From contig JAFTZF010000029.1 in assembly GCA_017464645.1 (NCBI GenBank), forward strand, positions 1 to 24,470: DNA of 24,470 nt, written 5' to 3'. How positions within the stretch are numbered: position 1 is the first letter of the stretch; every line of letters begins with the position of its first letter. A program made the position numbers and the translations under genes. Of this stretch, positions 24,279-24,470 are shown one piece after another. This DNA comes from Lachnospiraceae bacterium (GTDB lineage Bacteria; Bacillota_A; Clostridia; Lachnospirales; Lachnospiraceae). The notes beneath the pieces are model-generated. The model saw only the letters and a list, made by a program, of their open reading frames with translations, made no database searches and was not told where the DNA came from.

Positions 24279-24470
24279 TCTTCATTTTCCTTGAGGTCAA
24301 CGCAGATCTCCAGCTCTTCCAGCTGTTTGTCATCTACCTTGTCCGGTGCATTGGTCATCAGATCAGATGCATCCTTTACCTTCGGGAATGCGATCACTTC
24401 ACGGATGCTGTCTGCGCCGGTCATGAGCATGATCAGACGGTCAAATCCGTAAGCCAGTCCTGCGTGAGGC
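24275..24470 (-). CDS. aspS: Aspartyl-tRNA synthetase, C-terminal end (partial)
   Basis: The last 64 codons of a gene that runs off the window edge are read on the minus strand. The translation contains [18 protein letters not shown], which is class II motif 3 with the ATP-binding Arg, and [18 protein letters not shown], the typical end of bacterial AspS, followed by a conserved [13 protein letters not shown] tail. AspS charges tRNA-Asp (or both Asp and Asn isoacceptors in non-discriminating forms). The segment here cannot distinguish the two. No clear terminator separates it from the TRAP operon promoter, which overlaps its stop. Confidence 0.93.
   Translation of the reverse strand, partial: PHAGLAYGFDRLIMLMTGADSIREVIAFPKVKDASDLMTNAPDKVDDKQLEELEICVDLKENED

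Overview
The window reads as chromosomal housekeeping DNA of a Gram-positive, low-to-middle GC Bacillota, class Clostridia and most probably Lachnospiraceae. The reasons are a PolC-type replicative polymerase, strong AGGAGG-like ribosome binding sites before nearly every gene, a tRNA gene without encoded CCA, a thymidylate synthase of the clostridial YPCAY subtype, and a lipoprotein-dependent TAXI TRAP transporter. The genus cannot be told from the sequence alone. No insertion sequence, integrase, phage gene or CRISPR array is visible.

Layout. Almost everything lies on the minus strand, so transcription runs from high to low coordinates. (1) 24470-21140: the 3' end of aspS, then a TAXI solute-binding lipoprotein and its fused TRAP permease, with a probable promoter overlapping the aspS stop codon and a strong hairpin between the two transporter genes. 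(2) 19447-21051 is the only plus-strand block: a small DUF1294 membrane protein and a two-domain class II aldolase-like protein whose second domain has lost all metal ligands, closed by a GC-rich terminator. (3) 17985-19226: glyA with its own promoter and terminator. (4) 17721-12689: a five-gene run of TraX-like membrane protein, ABC ATPase, exported Ig-like membrane-anchored protein, MacB/FtsX-type permease and a small conserved protein, closed by a terminator. (5) 12558-12487: tRNA-Gly(GCC) with a strong promoter embedded in palindromes, then a terminator. (6) 12353-11970: a ferredoxin with four [4Fe-4S] motifs, with its own promoter and terminator. (7) 11834-2024: a long probable operon of a HerA-like ATPase (frameshifted), thyA, folA, ftsW-like, ispG and polC, with gaps of 27 nt or less, one 4-nt overlap and one 1-nt gap. 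(8) 1912-6: purA and a HAD-family phosphatase from a separate, near-consensus promoter.

How the genes work together. GlyA, ThyA and DHFR form the folate one-carbon and dTMP cycle, though glyA is a separate unit. PolC uses the dNTPs, PurA supplies AMP, IspG makes isoprenoid precursor for the lipid carrier of peptidoglycan synthesis, and the FtsW-like protein polymerises lipid II. The large operon therefore couples DNA precursor supply, replication and wall growth. The least described parts are the ABC/Ig-like/TraX module (4), the half-degenerate aldolase (2) and the broken HerA-like gene. Three genes (HAD, TraX-like, TRAP permease) have better ribosome binding sites at internal ATGs than at the first ATG, so shorter starts are given here.
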